Assembly (NCBI RefSeq): GCF_963675165.1
Contig: NC_087385.1
Span: 4,154,501 to 4,218,500 of the forward strand
Origin: Halichondria panicea
Lineage: Eukaryota; Porifera; Demospongiae; Suberitida; Halichondriidae
Direction of reading: 5' to 3'
DNA: 64,000 bases
Positions 39,901-49,373 of the stretch are shown piece by piece. The position numbers and the translations under genes are program-made. Numbering within the stretch: the first letter of the stretch is position 1; each line of letters starts with the position of its first letter. The notes under the pieces are model-generated. The model searched no databases. It saw only the letters and a list, made by a program, of their open reading frames with translations, and was not told the DNA's origin.

Positions 39901-42172
39901 TGGAGACCGATCTTTGTGTAGCTGTAGGTAGTGAAACATTGGAATTGTGCTTAACACATGAGAAAACACATGTGCACTTGATCATTAAAGAATTCGGATG
40001 GCACAAACATTATTATAACTACACTACACGAGTCGGTATTCAAAATTTATGTAGAGGAAACGAAAGTACTGTACAGTATTGACTATATATGTGGCTACTC
40101 AAATTACTTCCAGGAACTGTCAGCCTTAGTACAAAAGATGATGCAAGCTGGTATAATAATAATTACGGCTGGTATTATAATTATTATACGTGCATGAAAT
40201 ATAGGAACGGGTGTGTGCGAGTGCAGGTGTGGGGAGGGTAAGAAATGAGGTGGAATGTAGCATTGTAAATATGGACTTACTGCTTGCGGAGGAATCGACT
40301 TGGAGCAGCGTGGGCATGGAGCATGTTAGCGGTGAGAGCATTCACAGCTTTCTTGAATCTGCAGGGCAAAAGAAAAATATTCACAGGGAGAATCGAAAAA
40401 AAAAACTTCATTGTTGAGCCAACAAGTCAGTTACAATTTTGTGTACGTGCACCTTTTGTACTCTCTCCTGATTCACAACATACATGCAATACACTGCTTA
40501 CCGGTCAGCAGCTGCTGTTGACTCAGTGATTAGGTTGACGTACTCCAGGCTCACAATCCCCTCCTTTCGGTAGACAAAGGTGAGGCAGAGATCTAAATAG
40601 TCATCACCAGCAGGGCCCTGCTTGGAGTCCTGTGCATACATGTACCGTATAGCTGGTTATTTTCGAGGCACTACATATTTGAGGTTTTCAAGGATTGACC
40701 AAGAAACACGAAAATTTAGTGCCTTGAAAATTGGTATTACTGTAGGAGTGTGGTCATTTGAACCGCTTATCCTTGAAAACAAAATCCTCGAAAATCGAAA
40801 ATCCTCCTTGTTTTGTCTGGGCAATCCGCGAAAATAACCCGCTATACGGTATGTGTTTTTTAAACTTCTAGTGTTGGGTGGGAAATGAGTGAAGTAGGTA
40901 GACTCAGACTACATGTATAATCCACCACTAATTATTTATTAGCTCGAAATGAAATCTGCACGAACCTTACCAAACTCCCATGCTATAATAAGCCACATTA
41001 CACATTACCACACAAGCTGCATACAAGGATGCTGTGTTTGAGAAGTTGGTTTATATACCTTCGGAGGCTTCCCATTCCGTACGTCACTGATCTGAGAGAA
41101 GTCCCAAATGTAGGAATCCTGAATGTACGAATACAGGTACAGTTGTTATTGTTATTTGTATATTATGTTATTGTTATATGTATATTAGTATGGAGGCGTA
41201 CCATGAACACAAGTTTAAGGAAGTCAACCATAACTAACAGTGAAACCACAAGAGCTTACTATGTATACAGGTCACCTAACAACCATACCATGTACAAGTA
41301 TATAATTTTGCACATGTAGGGATTGGTTATAGATTCATTGTGTGGTAAAAACTCGGCTCTACAAATTTCAGGTGCCCCCATACAATAATAAGCAGACTTG
41401 TAGGCACTCTGTTAATAAGATGTACCTATTACAATTACTCCTGACCACTGGCTATTTGCTTGCCAATGGGATATTTTGTGGGATAGAGGTACAGGACACT
41501 GGGATGTGTAAGTATATCAACAACCTTCAGAGCGAGCAGCGACACTTCTTGCAATTAAAAGTGTAGGGCATACATGTACAATGTACACTGCACATTAATA
41601 CATGTATACAAATGATGAGGGCATACATGTAAACTAGCTGCACATATGCACGTTAATGCACGCTAATACACACATAAAATGCAATACAGACTTACATAAC
41701 ACTTTCCCTTGTCATCTCCCCTCGCGTAGAGGAAGAACCCATCGTGGTCGGCATGGAACACCAACTTTGTTAGGTTACTGTCTCCCTGGGAGAGAAAAAG
41801 AGGGAGTACATATACCTGGTTACATTTAAGGACAATAGCAGTTGTTAAGGGATTGAAATACACACTATACAGACACTTGACACCTACTCAATGCACAAAC
41901 ATCTCTTGCTCATAACAATATGGTAATGACTGTTTTAAAACTACTTGCGTAAGCTCAATGACTGCCGGTTGGGATAACCACTAAGAATGTTCAAAACAGC
42001 ACAATATACATACCCTCACGTACACCATAGCCAGCTAGACCATGATGAATTAACCCACAGCACCCCACCCACTCCTGCGTACCTCCTCCCATTTCCAGAG
42101 TGCGGTCCCACCCAGCAAACACTTGTCAATGTCTGGTTGCTTCAGCAACCTCCTCGGCACATGACCAGCCAT
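25086..42172 (-). CDS. PLCB: Phosphoinositide phospholipase C beta
   Basis: About 28 exons, roughly 1,240 aa. Start ATG 42172 ([16 protein letters not shown]); stop at 25086 after [13 protein letters not shown]. Order of domains: PH (exons near 41.7, 41.1, 40.6 and 40.3 kb), EF-hand region (39.6, 37.7, 35.2 kb), X half-barrel (34169-34023, 33761-33613, about 33501-33331) with both catalytic His (SSHNTYLTG and VITHGG) and metal ligand VELDCW. Then an acidic Ser/Glu linker (about 31.8-31.5 kb), Y half-barrel (31.4-31.1, about 30.85-30.66 kb, [20 protein letters not shown]), C2 (29.9, 29.5, 28.85-29.05 kb, [12 protein letters not shown]), and a C-terminal Lys/Glu coiled coil (28.6-25.1 kb). The long coiled tail marks the beta class, which Gq activates to split PIP2 into IP3 and diacylglycerol at the plasma membrane. 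Introns hold a TRAF gene, two tRNAs and several MITEs. Some exon edges are approximate. Confidence 0.93.
25401..25428. repeat. 28-bp perfect palindrome
   Basis: ACTTTTATTACAAG followed at once by its exact reverse complement, in the last phospholipase intron. The preceding words (gggactgtatgacttttatt) also appear near 4030-4050, so it belongs to a dispersed repeat. Confidence 0.75.
26318..26412. repeat. Dispersed repeat, paired with 60020-60118
   Basis: Shared words GCACTTAGCGGTTTGACATA, TTTGTACATAGC and GTAGTAAGACGCTCCATC, same orientation, diverged by scattered changes. No terminal repeats identified; type unknown. Confidence 0.65.
27178..27639. mobile_element. MITE with AGGGTTTCATCTAG ends in a phospholipase intron
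   Basis: Left end AGGGTTTCATCTAGT, right end CTAGATGAAACCCT, with G- and C-rich tracts just inside each (gggggggggtgaaccttcccccc / aaaccttcccccccaaac). About 460 bp; no coding capacity. Confidence 0.65.
29636..29719 (+). tRNA. tRNA-Leu (anticodon CAG)
   Basis: Acceptor stem GTCAGGA pairs with TTCTGAC (one G-T). D arm GGCCGAGTGGTCTAAGGC contains box A. The anticodon stem-loop is CTACG-TTCAGGT-CGTAG with CAG in the loop. A long variable arm as expected for Leu follows, then the T arm GTGGGTTCGAATCCCAC with box B. 84 nt, no intron, no encoded CCA. It lies in an intron of the phospholipase gene on the opposite strand, between two C2 exons. Confidence 0.95.
30066..30612. repeat. GATGCCTCGGTG dispersed repeat, copy 2, in a phospholipase intron
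   Basis: ATGAAAGCACCGCAGGTGCT ... CGCATGCGCACCGAGGCATA; nearly the same sequence as 22039-22647 apart from a shorter CA tract and small indels. Confidence 0.8.
30871..30958. repeat. (GT)n microsatellite upstream of a phospholipase splice acceptor
   Basis: Some 44 GT units on the plus strand, i.e. an (AC)n run on the coding strand ending about 20 nt before the acceptor ctgcag of the Y-domain exon that starts TTTCTACATG. Length polymorphism is likely. Confidence 0.95.
32863..32935. repeat. Hairpin inverted repeat in a phospholipase intron
   Basis: Arms GTACGGGATCACTTCAGCTG and CAGCTGAAGTGATCCCGTAC, with further pairing AAATACGTA / TACGTATTT inside; about 30 bp arms and a short loop. Just upstream a (GTTT)n run at about 32675-32697 follows the palindromic word ACCCGAGGCGCG...CACGGGT. 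Confidence 0.7.
33075..33225. repeat. Dispersed repeat, inverted partner at 38935-39090
   Basis: Plus-strand words AGTTTAGTTTTATTGCTCTT, GCTGTGCTAGTCAT and CCAGCCGAGGGTTTGCACTT recur as reverse complement at 38935-39090. A weaker relative is at about 21014-21235 in the aminopeptidase gene. Both strong copies are in phospholipase introns in opposite orientation. Confidence 0.65.
33846..33917 (-). tRNA. tRNA-Glu (anticodon TTC)
   Basis: Read on the minus strand: acceptor TCCCATT pairs with AGTGGGA, D arm TGGTCTAGTGGTTAGGATT, anticodon stem-loop CCTGG-TTTTCAC-CCAGG with TTC. T arm CCCGGGTTCAATTCCCGG. 72 nt, no intron, discriminator A. It lies in the phospholipase intron between the two X-domain His exons, on the same strand as that gene. 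Confidence 0.95.
34700..35085. repeat. Diverged member of the GATGCCTCGGTG repeat family
   Basis: Shares the interior order of words (GCAGCTTTGCAGCTCTT, TAGCTAACAAAAAGCTAGCG, GAGCAGTTACAGCTGG, ACACACAGACA) and the ending ACTTTACCGTATCCC...CTCAAGGCATA, but is clearly older than copies 1-3. Confidence 0.6.
35486..36978 (+). CDS. TRAF-type E3 ligase/adaptor nested in a phospholipase intron
   Basis: Three exons (35486-35619, 35695-35813, 35945-36978), 1287 nt, 428 aa. A RING finger spans exons 1-2 ([20 protein letters not shown], then [11 protein letters not shown] and FKCPCCKK). TRAF zinc fingers follow ([60 protein letters not shown]). The C-terminal MATH domain (about residues 285-415) has [19 protein letters not shown] and [10 protein letters not shown]. 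There is little or no coiled coil between fingers and MATH, so trimerisation must rest on the MATH domain. Family role: receptor-proximal adaptor and K63-type ubiquitin ligase in TNFR/TLR-like signalling. It runs antisense to the host gene. The MATH gene at 19473 and the pseudogene at 22990 are relatives. Confidence 0.9.
37793..37999. repeat. Three tandem 69-bp units over a phospholipase splice acceptor
   Basis: Units begin near 37797, 37866 and 37935 (CCATCCACCT(A/G)TGTGGGA, then GGGTCACACAAC and ATGGTAACAAGAGAA). On the coding strand each unit has an AG acceptor followed by GTGGATGG. The copy next to the exon uses catag where the other two have cacag. Confidence 0.85.
38215..38409. mobile_element. 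CCGTATA-family MITE (GGGTAATTTTTGTGGG subtype)
   Basis: CCGTATAGAGGGTAATTTTT ... AAAAATTACCCGCTATACGG with TA on both sides, in a phospholipase intron. Confidence 0.85.
38491..38895. mobile_element. hAT-like MITE with GTATAAC target duplication
   Basis: Inverted ends CAAGGGCGTATGAAGAGAAG and CTTCTCTTCATACGCCCTTG (about 34 bp, extending through GAGGGCATGCAACT). Flanks are GTATAAC on both sides (38484-38490 and 38896-38902), 8 bp with one mismatch. The CARGGGCGTA-type end and 7-8 bp duplication fit hAT elements. 405 bp, no transposase. Confidence 0.8.
39127..39567. repeat. GATGCCTCGGTG dispersed repeat, 5'-truncated copy
   Basis: Begins inside the unit (TTTGCTGCATGCAAACTCAA) and continues to ACTACCGTATACC and CGCATGCGCACCAAGG; the left end is missing. 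Confidence 0.75.
40645..40849. mobile_element. CCGTATA-family MITE (TTATTTTCG subtype)
   Basis: CCGTATAGCTGGTTATTTTC ... GCGAAAATAACCCGCTATACGG with TA at both sides, in a phospholipase intron just upstream of the PH-domain exon 40629-40502. Confidence 0.85.
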
Positions 42173-42933
42173 ATCTCAATGATACCTGCATGAAAGCGAG
42201 CAGAGAGCATTTGGTTAAAACTGAGCACTTACATATATCACATTTGTACGGCTTTACAAAAAGGACTTTTATGCAAATAGAGCTCTGGTGTATTTATATG
42301 TAGCAGCAAATTCTAGTTTTAGAGGGTTTCCTCCTCTATCTACACACAAAATATCGACGACACAACAACTTAATTACAGATAGACCTGGTTGAAACCCTT
42401 GACAAACTGTGATACATGTTGCGACAACTGTGCTGTGTAATGTTGTCTTTACATGCAGTAAAAAGACACCTGGTGTTTATTTAGAAGTTTTCTTTCAATT
42501 CTTCAAGTATACCTAGTTAGCAGTTGCTGCACACGCGTACATATAAAAATCACTATATCTCACTTGCAAACAACAGTAGTCCAGTCCTCCTTCTGTGACT
42601 TTTCAGCTCAGTGTTGAATGTCAGAGTTGTGTTGTTGTTGGGGCATGTGGGAATGGTCGACCACACCTAACACTGTTAATTAATAGCACCTTTGGTGGGC
42701 GTGTCTCTTGCTTGTTGCACGTTCCTTGTTGCTGACAAGCAAAATAGTGACAAGTTCTTCCCCAGATCGGAGATCAGACCCTGACAGTCTCATCATATCA
42801 TACATCCAACTGCATCATGGTTTGTAACACTCCAATTGTGTGATTAAAACCTCAGTTGCTCAAGGTCACACAACCAAGTCAAGATTTTAAAAAGTGAAGC
42901 TGTTCCACGAAGTCTTAAATCTAAAACTGAAAA
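42173..42933. promoter_or_regulatory. Divergent intergenic region, phospholipase C beta / SMIM12-like
   Basis: Separates the start codons of two divergent genes by about 760 bp. It should include both promoters and 5' UTRs. No specific site could be assigned. Confidence 0.35.
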
Positions 42934-43146
42934 ATGGCAATGCAAATTGCATTGAGACTGGTACAAAGATTCTTCCCTCAAGTGATACTACCCATCACTA
43001 TTACGATTGGTTTCGTAGGGTACTCTGTGGAGACATATATTCGGCCACCCAAGTCACTCGACCAGCTGCCTCTGTCCCAAAGTGTAAGTGAAGTGAGGCA
43101 AGAGAGGTTGCTCGAGGATATGGAAAAATTTAAACGGGACAAATAG
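42934..43146 (+). CDS. SMIM12: SMIM12-like small membrane protein
   Basis: A single-exon 70-aa protein. After a short N terminus (MAMQIALRLVQRFFPQ) comes one hydrophobic segment VILPITITIGFVGYSVE (about residues 17-33), then a charged tail with SVSEVRQERLLEDM. The order matches vertebrate SMIM12, in which a 'YVTFPVAFVVGAVGYHLEW'-like membrane span is followed by 'SISERREDRKLDEL'. SMIM12 has no settled function; it is a one-pass membrane protein conserved in animals. The tail here is about 20 residues shorter. ATG at 42934 is the first in frame; a downstream stop is TAG. A second splice form could not be excluded. Confidence 0.75.
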   Translation: MAMQIALRLVQRFFPQVILPITITIGFVGYSVETYIRPPKSLDQLPLSQSVSEVRQERLLEDMEKFKRDK

Positions 43147-44199
43147 AAGATAGACTTTGTTGTCTAGTCATAATCATTCCTATTTTTTGTCATACACTTC
43201 ATCTCAAACCTCTTTTGGGGATAGACTTTACGAATTGTTGAATGGGAAGGTTATCTAGCCAAAAGATGTACAATTTAGGGAATTAAGGTAGTAACTTGAA
43301 GATATCCTCGATCTGATCCTGACCACTAATAACAAAGGAGTCCCTCACAGAGTGTTCACACAGCCTATGTAAACAAAGGGTAGCCAATTATGGGACAAGA
43401 AGCCAGAAAAGGAAGTGCATGAATCTCATTATCTCACTCCCACAAGAGCTAGCATCAAGAGTGGAACTGTTTCTCTGTAGCTGCTGGACCAATAGGGAAT
43501 ATTGGAAAGACGCCAGGCTGATTGTAAACTACTTACTCTACTGCACTGAGTGCTGAGCAAAAGGTAACCTCTAGCTCAGTAGCTAAACCGCATGGCTTGT
43601 AGCTAGCTACTTATAGTCTATAGTCTCTTAATTAGACCACAAACCCTAGCAAAAAATGGGTGTGTAAATCTTGAATACATGAATAGATGGTACTAAACAC
43701 CTTTGCCTAATCTAGCATGTAAACTGTATCCATTCAAGTTTCAATGCAGAACATGTTTCACTCTCTAGCTAACAAAGAAGAACCCAAACAAAATACCCAA
43801 TTAGCTCACAACATACGTCAGTGAGCTACAATTACAACCTTCTAGACTCTTGGTAGAATTCGGTTTCCCATAGGTTCTATTTTCAGTCTAACAATTTAGA
43901 CAAGACTGAGTGTGTAATTCCATGCAAGTGTGCCATTCAAGTACTATGGTGTTAAATGATTTAATGGTGCTAGCTATAATTATAAAGGATAGTACCAGAC
44001 AAATTCCACACATTGGTTTAACCATGGGCGCCGGGCACATAGGGTTAGGGTTAGGGTTAGCCAGTAGAATTCCACTAGCTTGAGTGTTGTTACTATTATG
44101 TAGTGTACCAGTATTTGACCCACACACGACGACGTGATTTACAGAGTGAATCGTTCACTTCTCCTGTTGTTCTGCAGATATCACCTTCCATTGTCTGTG
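43147..44199. other. Intergenic stretch with an interstitial telomere-type repeat at 44040-44060
   Basis: No gene recognised. 44040-44060 reads (TAGGGT)3TAG, three and a half copies of the animal telomere repeat. Just before the next start codon, 'ttctgcag' at 44170-44177 could be the acceptor of a 5' UTR intron. Confidence 0.55.
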
Positions 44200-47100
44200 A
44201 TGACTGAATCCCACGAGAAATACGTGGTAACCAACTGTCTGAAAATAGCCTATGATTCGCTACGTGTCCTGGGGCGGTTTGTGCAGGGAAGTCACTTGTC
44301 ACCGTACAAAGAGTTCTTCGAGAAGCTGCTGGATAGGAAGCTTGACGGGGAAGTTCCTAACTCCGAGGTAGAAGCGTATTACTTGAATAGGCTAACTGAG
44401 AGCGACTTTGTGAATGCCGCAGAGAGCCGAGTGTTTGCAGGGAACTATGGAGGTATGTGTGTATATAAAATCTCCCTCGTATGCTTCGAAATTGTTCACT
44501 CTAGACTCCGACCTCATTGCACGTCTCCTATCCGCTGTGTGGGACATTGAGTTAGCCACGCCCACCCGTTCTAGCCTCTGCACGGGAAGCAACTCAGAAT
44601 CTAGTCGTCAGCTCTGGGAGATATTCATACGGTTGGACACAGGTGATAATTAAAGTTGATAGAGTATGCACGTCTATATTAGACATGGAGTGAATGGACC
44701 ATTATACAGTCGCTTAGTGATTACATCTCTATAGTAGATTTACATAAGTGAGAGAAAAGCTATAGTCTAATTATATTACCAATGTCTAAATGCACTGCCT
44801 GAAAAACACTTGGTAAGGCATCCCCCCTCCCCACACACACATCACCATGCACACACAGAGAGTCAGCTAGCAGTGCACATCGAAGATGTTTGCGACCTGG
44901 TTCTCCGGATCTTCAAGTCCAATGGCCACATAGAGGAGCCGGAGATGGTTCAGGGGTGGTTCAACAATCAGCAGACAGTCCAGTTCTGGCCGTTTTTTGA
45001 AATCATGGCGGAGAACTATAAGCAGTATCTGCAAGTACGTCAGTCCAATTATTATTAGCAAATGTCTGTCCTTTGATGGAGTGAAACCTAGCTTTTTTAT
45101 CTGTATTGAAACTTTACAATGTATGTACGGCACCCTACATGTATATATAGTTCACACCACGCACCTCTCACACCCTCACAGACCCCAGCGGTGACTGAGC
45201 TCTACACAATGATCTCCACAGAGATGATTAAGGACGGAAAGCTTTCAAAAAAGGGACACATTGTACCCAACTGGAAGGGGAGATGGTTTGCACTCACAGC
45301 CAGGTCTCTCACATACAGGGAAGGAAAGGACACACCCATTTTGAAGGTATAGGTACTAAATGGTACATAACTTTAATTCCTTACTGAGTACAGAAACTGA
45401 TTATTATAAGTGGATAGTTAGTTAGTTGCATGTAGTTAGTGCATAGTTATGCCTCGGAGACTCGGATGCGTAGCCACAGAGGAATACGGTGAAGCTGAGT
45501 GTGTGTGTGCATAGCAAACTTTTCTCATAAAAAGTAGTTAGCCTTGCACTAGAGCGCTAGCTATTTGATAGCTTCAAAAGTGAGAAAAGAACTGTACTGC
45601 GTGCAATGGCAGAAGCGAACCAGCAGCCATTGTGAACTTCAACCGTTCTGTATATTCATAAATGATGTTCATTGATTGGACATGCACATAAGACTACACT
45701 TCTATCCTCCATCACACTTCTATAATTATTTAACTACAGTATGATCATCGTATGCATACAATATGCATAGTCTTAATCACCTCTTCCATAATACTCTAAT
45801 ACTTTTGAGCGAAACAAAACATGCCCCGGGGCACAATGCAAACTTTTGATGTAGCTTAAGAGTGTCTTTTACGATTATGCCAGAATCTTGTGTTCACTTT
45901 CTGTGGTTAATCAAATTCATTGCTTTTATGTTCCCCAGACGATAGTGATTAACGAGAAGTCTCAAGTGCAGAATATGCCAAACACCAAAGGTCACCTGTT
46001 CAGGTTCAGAATTCTTGATGGAGTATCTACCACACCCACTGAGATATCGGCCACAGATGAGTTTACCATGAGAGAGTGGATGGCCTTCATCAGACTAGTA
46101 TGTTGAGTAGTCGTAGCATTTCGCTCATCTCTATCCTGCTTTGTATGCAAAGCAAAAATGTTCTGAACGTACTTAGCTTCATCGATCATGTCCGACTCTT
46201 TATACCGACTCGGCTCTAACTTAATTGCTAGACCGTTACAATGCAGCCCAATGCTTTTGTGGGTTCATGCTTGACACACTGTAATTATGTTTGTGACTAT
46301 TGTTATTTTAATGCTTCTTCATTGTTGAAATATTTATGTACTTAGTCCTTGTGGGAGTTAATAGGTACATACACGCTGAAACAGCACTTCCTCAAGCTGT
46401 CATAACTCATTGCAATTAAGGGTCACCGGTTTATGGTTAGTTTATTGTTACGCTAGCAGACACACAATGACCTCATGTAGACTTTATGGACTGTTACCAT
46501 TGAGTTACTTATCTGCATAGGCTATCAAGATGCACCAAATTGAAGGCCGGAATTTTCTTCATAAGTATCGATTAGCAATCAGCTCATTTCCCAAGTCCTT
46601 CTTCAGCCAGGCGTCCGCCATACCCTTGTTCACAGCTGCTCCCTCCCTACCCCAAGCTAAGAAGAGCAACACCGACCCCTCTCACAAGTGAGCAGAGATG
46701 TGTGCTAGTAGACTGTACAGTGTATGTACATTTGAATGTGTAATGTAATCCATTGTAAGATTGTGTTAGTATGTCAACTAAATGGGATCATGAACATCGG
46801 CTTAATTTGTCTGTATTACAGTGCTATAAAAAGTATGTAAGGACAAATGTAAGGGTAGGTTGATTAATTAAGGTGGTGCAGTTTAGGAGAGTGACTCACT
46901 GTATACTTATGTTGTGTAACTGTAAACTGTACTGTGCAGGGGGCTAAGGAGTAGCCAGTCTGTTCCACTGGCCAGCGCTACCTACAATGGTCGGTCTTCT
47001 GAAAAGACACTACCCATTATTGAGCAAGAATTGGATCCTACTTATGGTACCTGTATGACATTTACAATAGGCCTATAGGTGTACGTATGAAGCGTTTATG

Positions 47101-49159
47101 TTGAATTCTTTAGTAGGAACTGAATGTTAAGATAGTTATGTATAAATGTCTTTTAATTCAGATTTCGCAGACAGTGCGTTAGGCAATGAACCTCCCCCCA
47201 TCCCACATCAACAGTTTGACTCCGAGTGTGACATGAGCCCTCCTGGCGGTAACTTGTTGTTGTTGTACTGAAAGAATAAATAGGACTTACCGTATAGCGG
47301 TAATTTTTGTTAGTGCTAATTTTCGTACAACGACCTATTTAAATATTTCGTATGTTTAATTTTCGTATAGCTCAGGATAGTAACATTGAATCTATTGTGG
47401 TAGAATCGTACGAAAAATTTCCACCATACGAAAATAACCTGCCTGCTATACGGTATTGTCCTAAAATTTTTCACTTTTCGTTCAAACACCATTATTTGCT
47501 GTGCTATCGTTAGTAATGTGAAAAATTGCTTTTCAGTGTCTGACTCTCCCCACATGCATTATTTAGTATGAAAATTAAGTAAGCCCACACCTCACAGGTC
47601 ACTCCCATTTGAGAAGAAAAAGCTCTTTGGACTCTTCAGAAATTGATCATATTCAGGTGGACGGTGATCTGGAATATGCTGTTGTTACTAAGGTGAGCTG
47701 GGGTGTGTGGTTTTAGTGTGTATGTATGTACGATCTAAATCTAATCTGAACGTGCATACATACTCCTAGTTTTACAACATTAATATTATCTCCAGGTTAT
47801 TAAAAAAAAGAAAAATATCAGTGTTCCAGAAATGGCTACTAATTATGGTAAGTTTTTCTACAATGCTGCAAAACTTTAAAGCTCATAATGGTCTCTTCCT
47901 CATAGCGGAAAACCCTATGCCTCCTGCGCCACCACACAGAACATCTTCTCCTATTATCAGTACCAAGTCTAAGTCTATGGACGCCCCCTTACCACCTCTG
48001 CCACCCACAATCGCACCACATGCCTCTACACCTCCAGCAATCCCACTGCACACCTCCACATCTGCACATCCCTTGGCCAACACTCCACAACTACCCCCTC
48101 CAAGACGATCTCCTCCTGGTATCTCGAAGAACACTCCCTTCCTCGATATTACAAGCTCTGCCCCACTCTCTCAATCTCCACACTCCTCCCCCACACCTCA
48201 ACGCAAAGGTTATGCCGAGCTGCAGTTTGAAAATGGGAACTTAAATACCTCGAAAACGTCACCTATCCCAGAAAGACGACATCAGCCAGATGTTCCAAAC
48301 AAGTTTAGCTATTCAAAACTTCAATTCGAAGGAGACAAAGAAAAAGAAAAGGAGTTGGAGAGTGGTGAAGTCAGCAAGAAAGGTAAGAAACCACCCCCTC
48401 CTCCAAGATATCAGGGAAATATGATGAAAAATCTGACCGAATCAAACCTACAAAAGGCTGAAAATAGAGGACGTTCTAAACCCACCTCCCTACCCGATAT
48501 TAAAGCTGGTCAACAAAATTTGGACTACGCTGAAGTAGTTTTCTCGAATAAAACTGCCGTTTCTCCATTAGTATCTCGACGTATTCTTGGCGCACCTAGC
48601 GATGATCCTCCCCCAGGCAATCAAATGACACCTACATCAGTTGGAACAGTTGAATATGCTACCGTCATTTTAACACCAAAGGTAGAGGTGAGAACGACAA
48701 AGAACGACAAAGACAAACCTCGACCAGATGGTTATGAAAACTTCGACTTTAATCCAATTTTGCAAAAGGAAAAGGATTCTGGCTATGCGAATTTCGACTT
48801 TAGCCCCAGTCCTTCTGCGGGACGGGATAGTTCTAACCTTACCCAAGGTCCAACAGTGGTTGGTTCTGCCAGACTCATAAGACCAGACCATCCACAACCC
48901 AAGCCACAACCCAAGCCTAGGTGAGTCGTGTCAACTCACGTGTATATACAGTCACCAGCTGTAGCTAACGAAATTAAATGTTAGTGACCGTCCAAAAACC
49001 GGTGCTATAATTATGCTCAACCTAGCTCTTGGGCCCTATTTCACTGATTATTGTTCCTGTAGAGCATCTCCACGGAAAGCAATCTCAGCTGAAGACAAAG
49101 GACCAGTGCCACCAGCGAGAAAAACTAACGGCAGCCTCGCAAACACTGACTCTTATTAG
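44200..49159 (+). CDS. PH-domain adaptor (SWAP70/DEF6-like) with a tyrosine-motif tail
   Basis: Twelve exons (44200-44452, 44505-44642, 44859-45034, 45182-45346, 45939-46097, 46521-46687, 46940-47046, 47162-47248, 47598-47692, 47796-47847, 47906-48920, 49063-49159), 2511 nt, 836 aa. Residues 1-190 form a helical N-terminal region. Residues about 205-300 are a PH domain (GKLSKKGHIVPNWKGRWFAL ... FTMREWMAFIRL), closest in look to SWAP70/DEF6. The long tail is Pro/Ser-rich with spaced Tyr motifs: DLEYAVV, KGYAEL, FSYSKL, NLDYAEV, TVEYATV, DGYENF, SGYANF. It also has proline runs (PPPPPRY, PVPPAR) suited to SH3 domains. Three motifs fit the ITIM pattern (S/I/V/L-x-Y-x-x-I/V/L) and two fit YxN, the Grb2 SH2 type. 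The likely role is a membrane-recruited scaffold phosphorylated by tyrosine kinases. The assignment to SWAP70/DEF6 is tentative; the tail is not typical of that family. Confidence 0.8.
45446..45660. repeat. Inverted, diverged GATGCCTCGGTG repeat in an adaptor-gene intron
   Basis: Starts TTATGCCTCGGAGACTCGGA, then ATACGGTGAAGCTGAGTGTGTG, i.e. the reverse complement of the usual right end, followed by diverged interior words. The other end is missing or too diverged to see. Confidence 0.55.
47290..47453. mobile_element. CCGTATA-family MITE in an adaptor-gene intron
   Basis: CCGTATAGCGGTAATTTTTG ... ACGAAAATAACCTGCCTGCTATACGG, TA on both sides, 164 bp. Confidence 0.8.
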
Positions 49160-49373
49160 TTGTGGGTATTGTGTGTACTTACATGACCGTGTGTGTATAC
49201 GACATAGTAATAATTATTTGCAAAGTTCATGTTATTGTACGTGTGTATCTCATTTTATGCTGCGGTGTATATAGTATTCTTTTTATTTTTGCATTGGTTG
49301 ATGATTAAAATATCCACTGAAACTAAAAGCATAATTATACTATAATACCAAAAATAATTATTGTTGTATGAAA

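Noticed and set aside
47883-48134. Minus-strand Gly-rich open frame
   Set aside because: Antisense of the proline-rich tail exon of the PH adaptor (CCN codons read as GGN).
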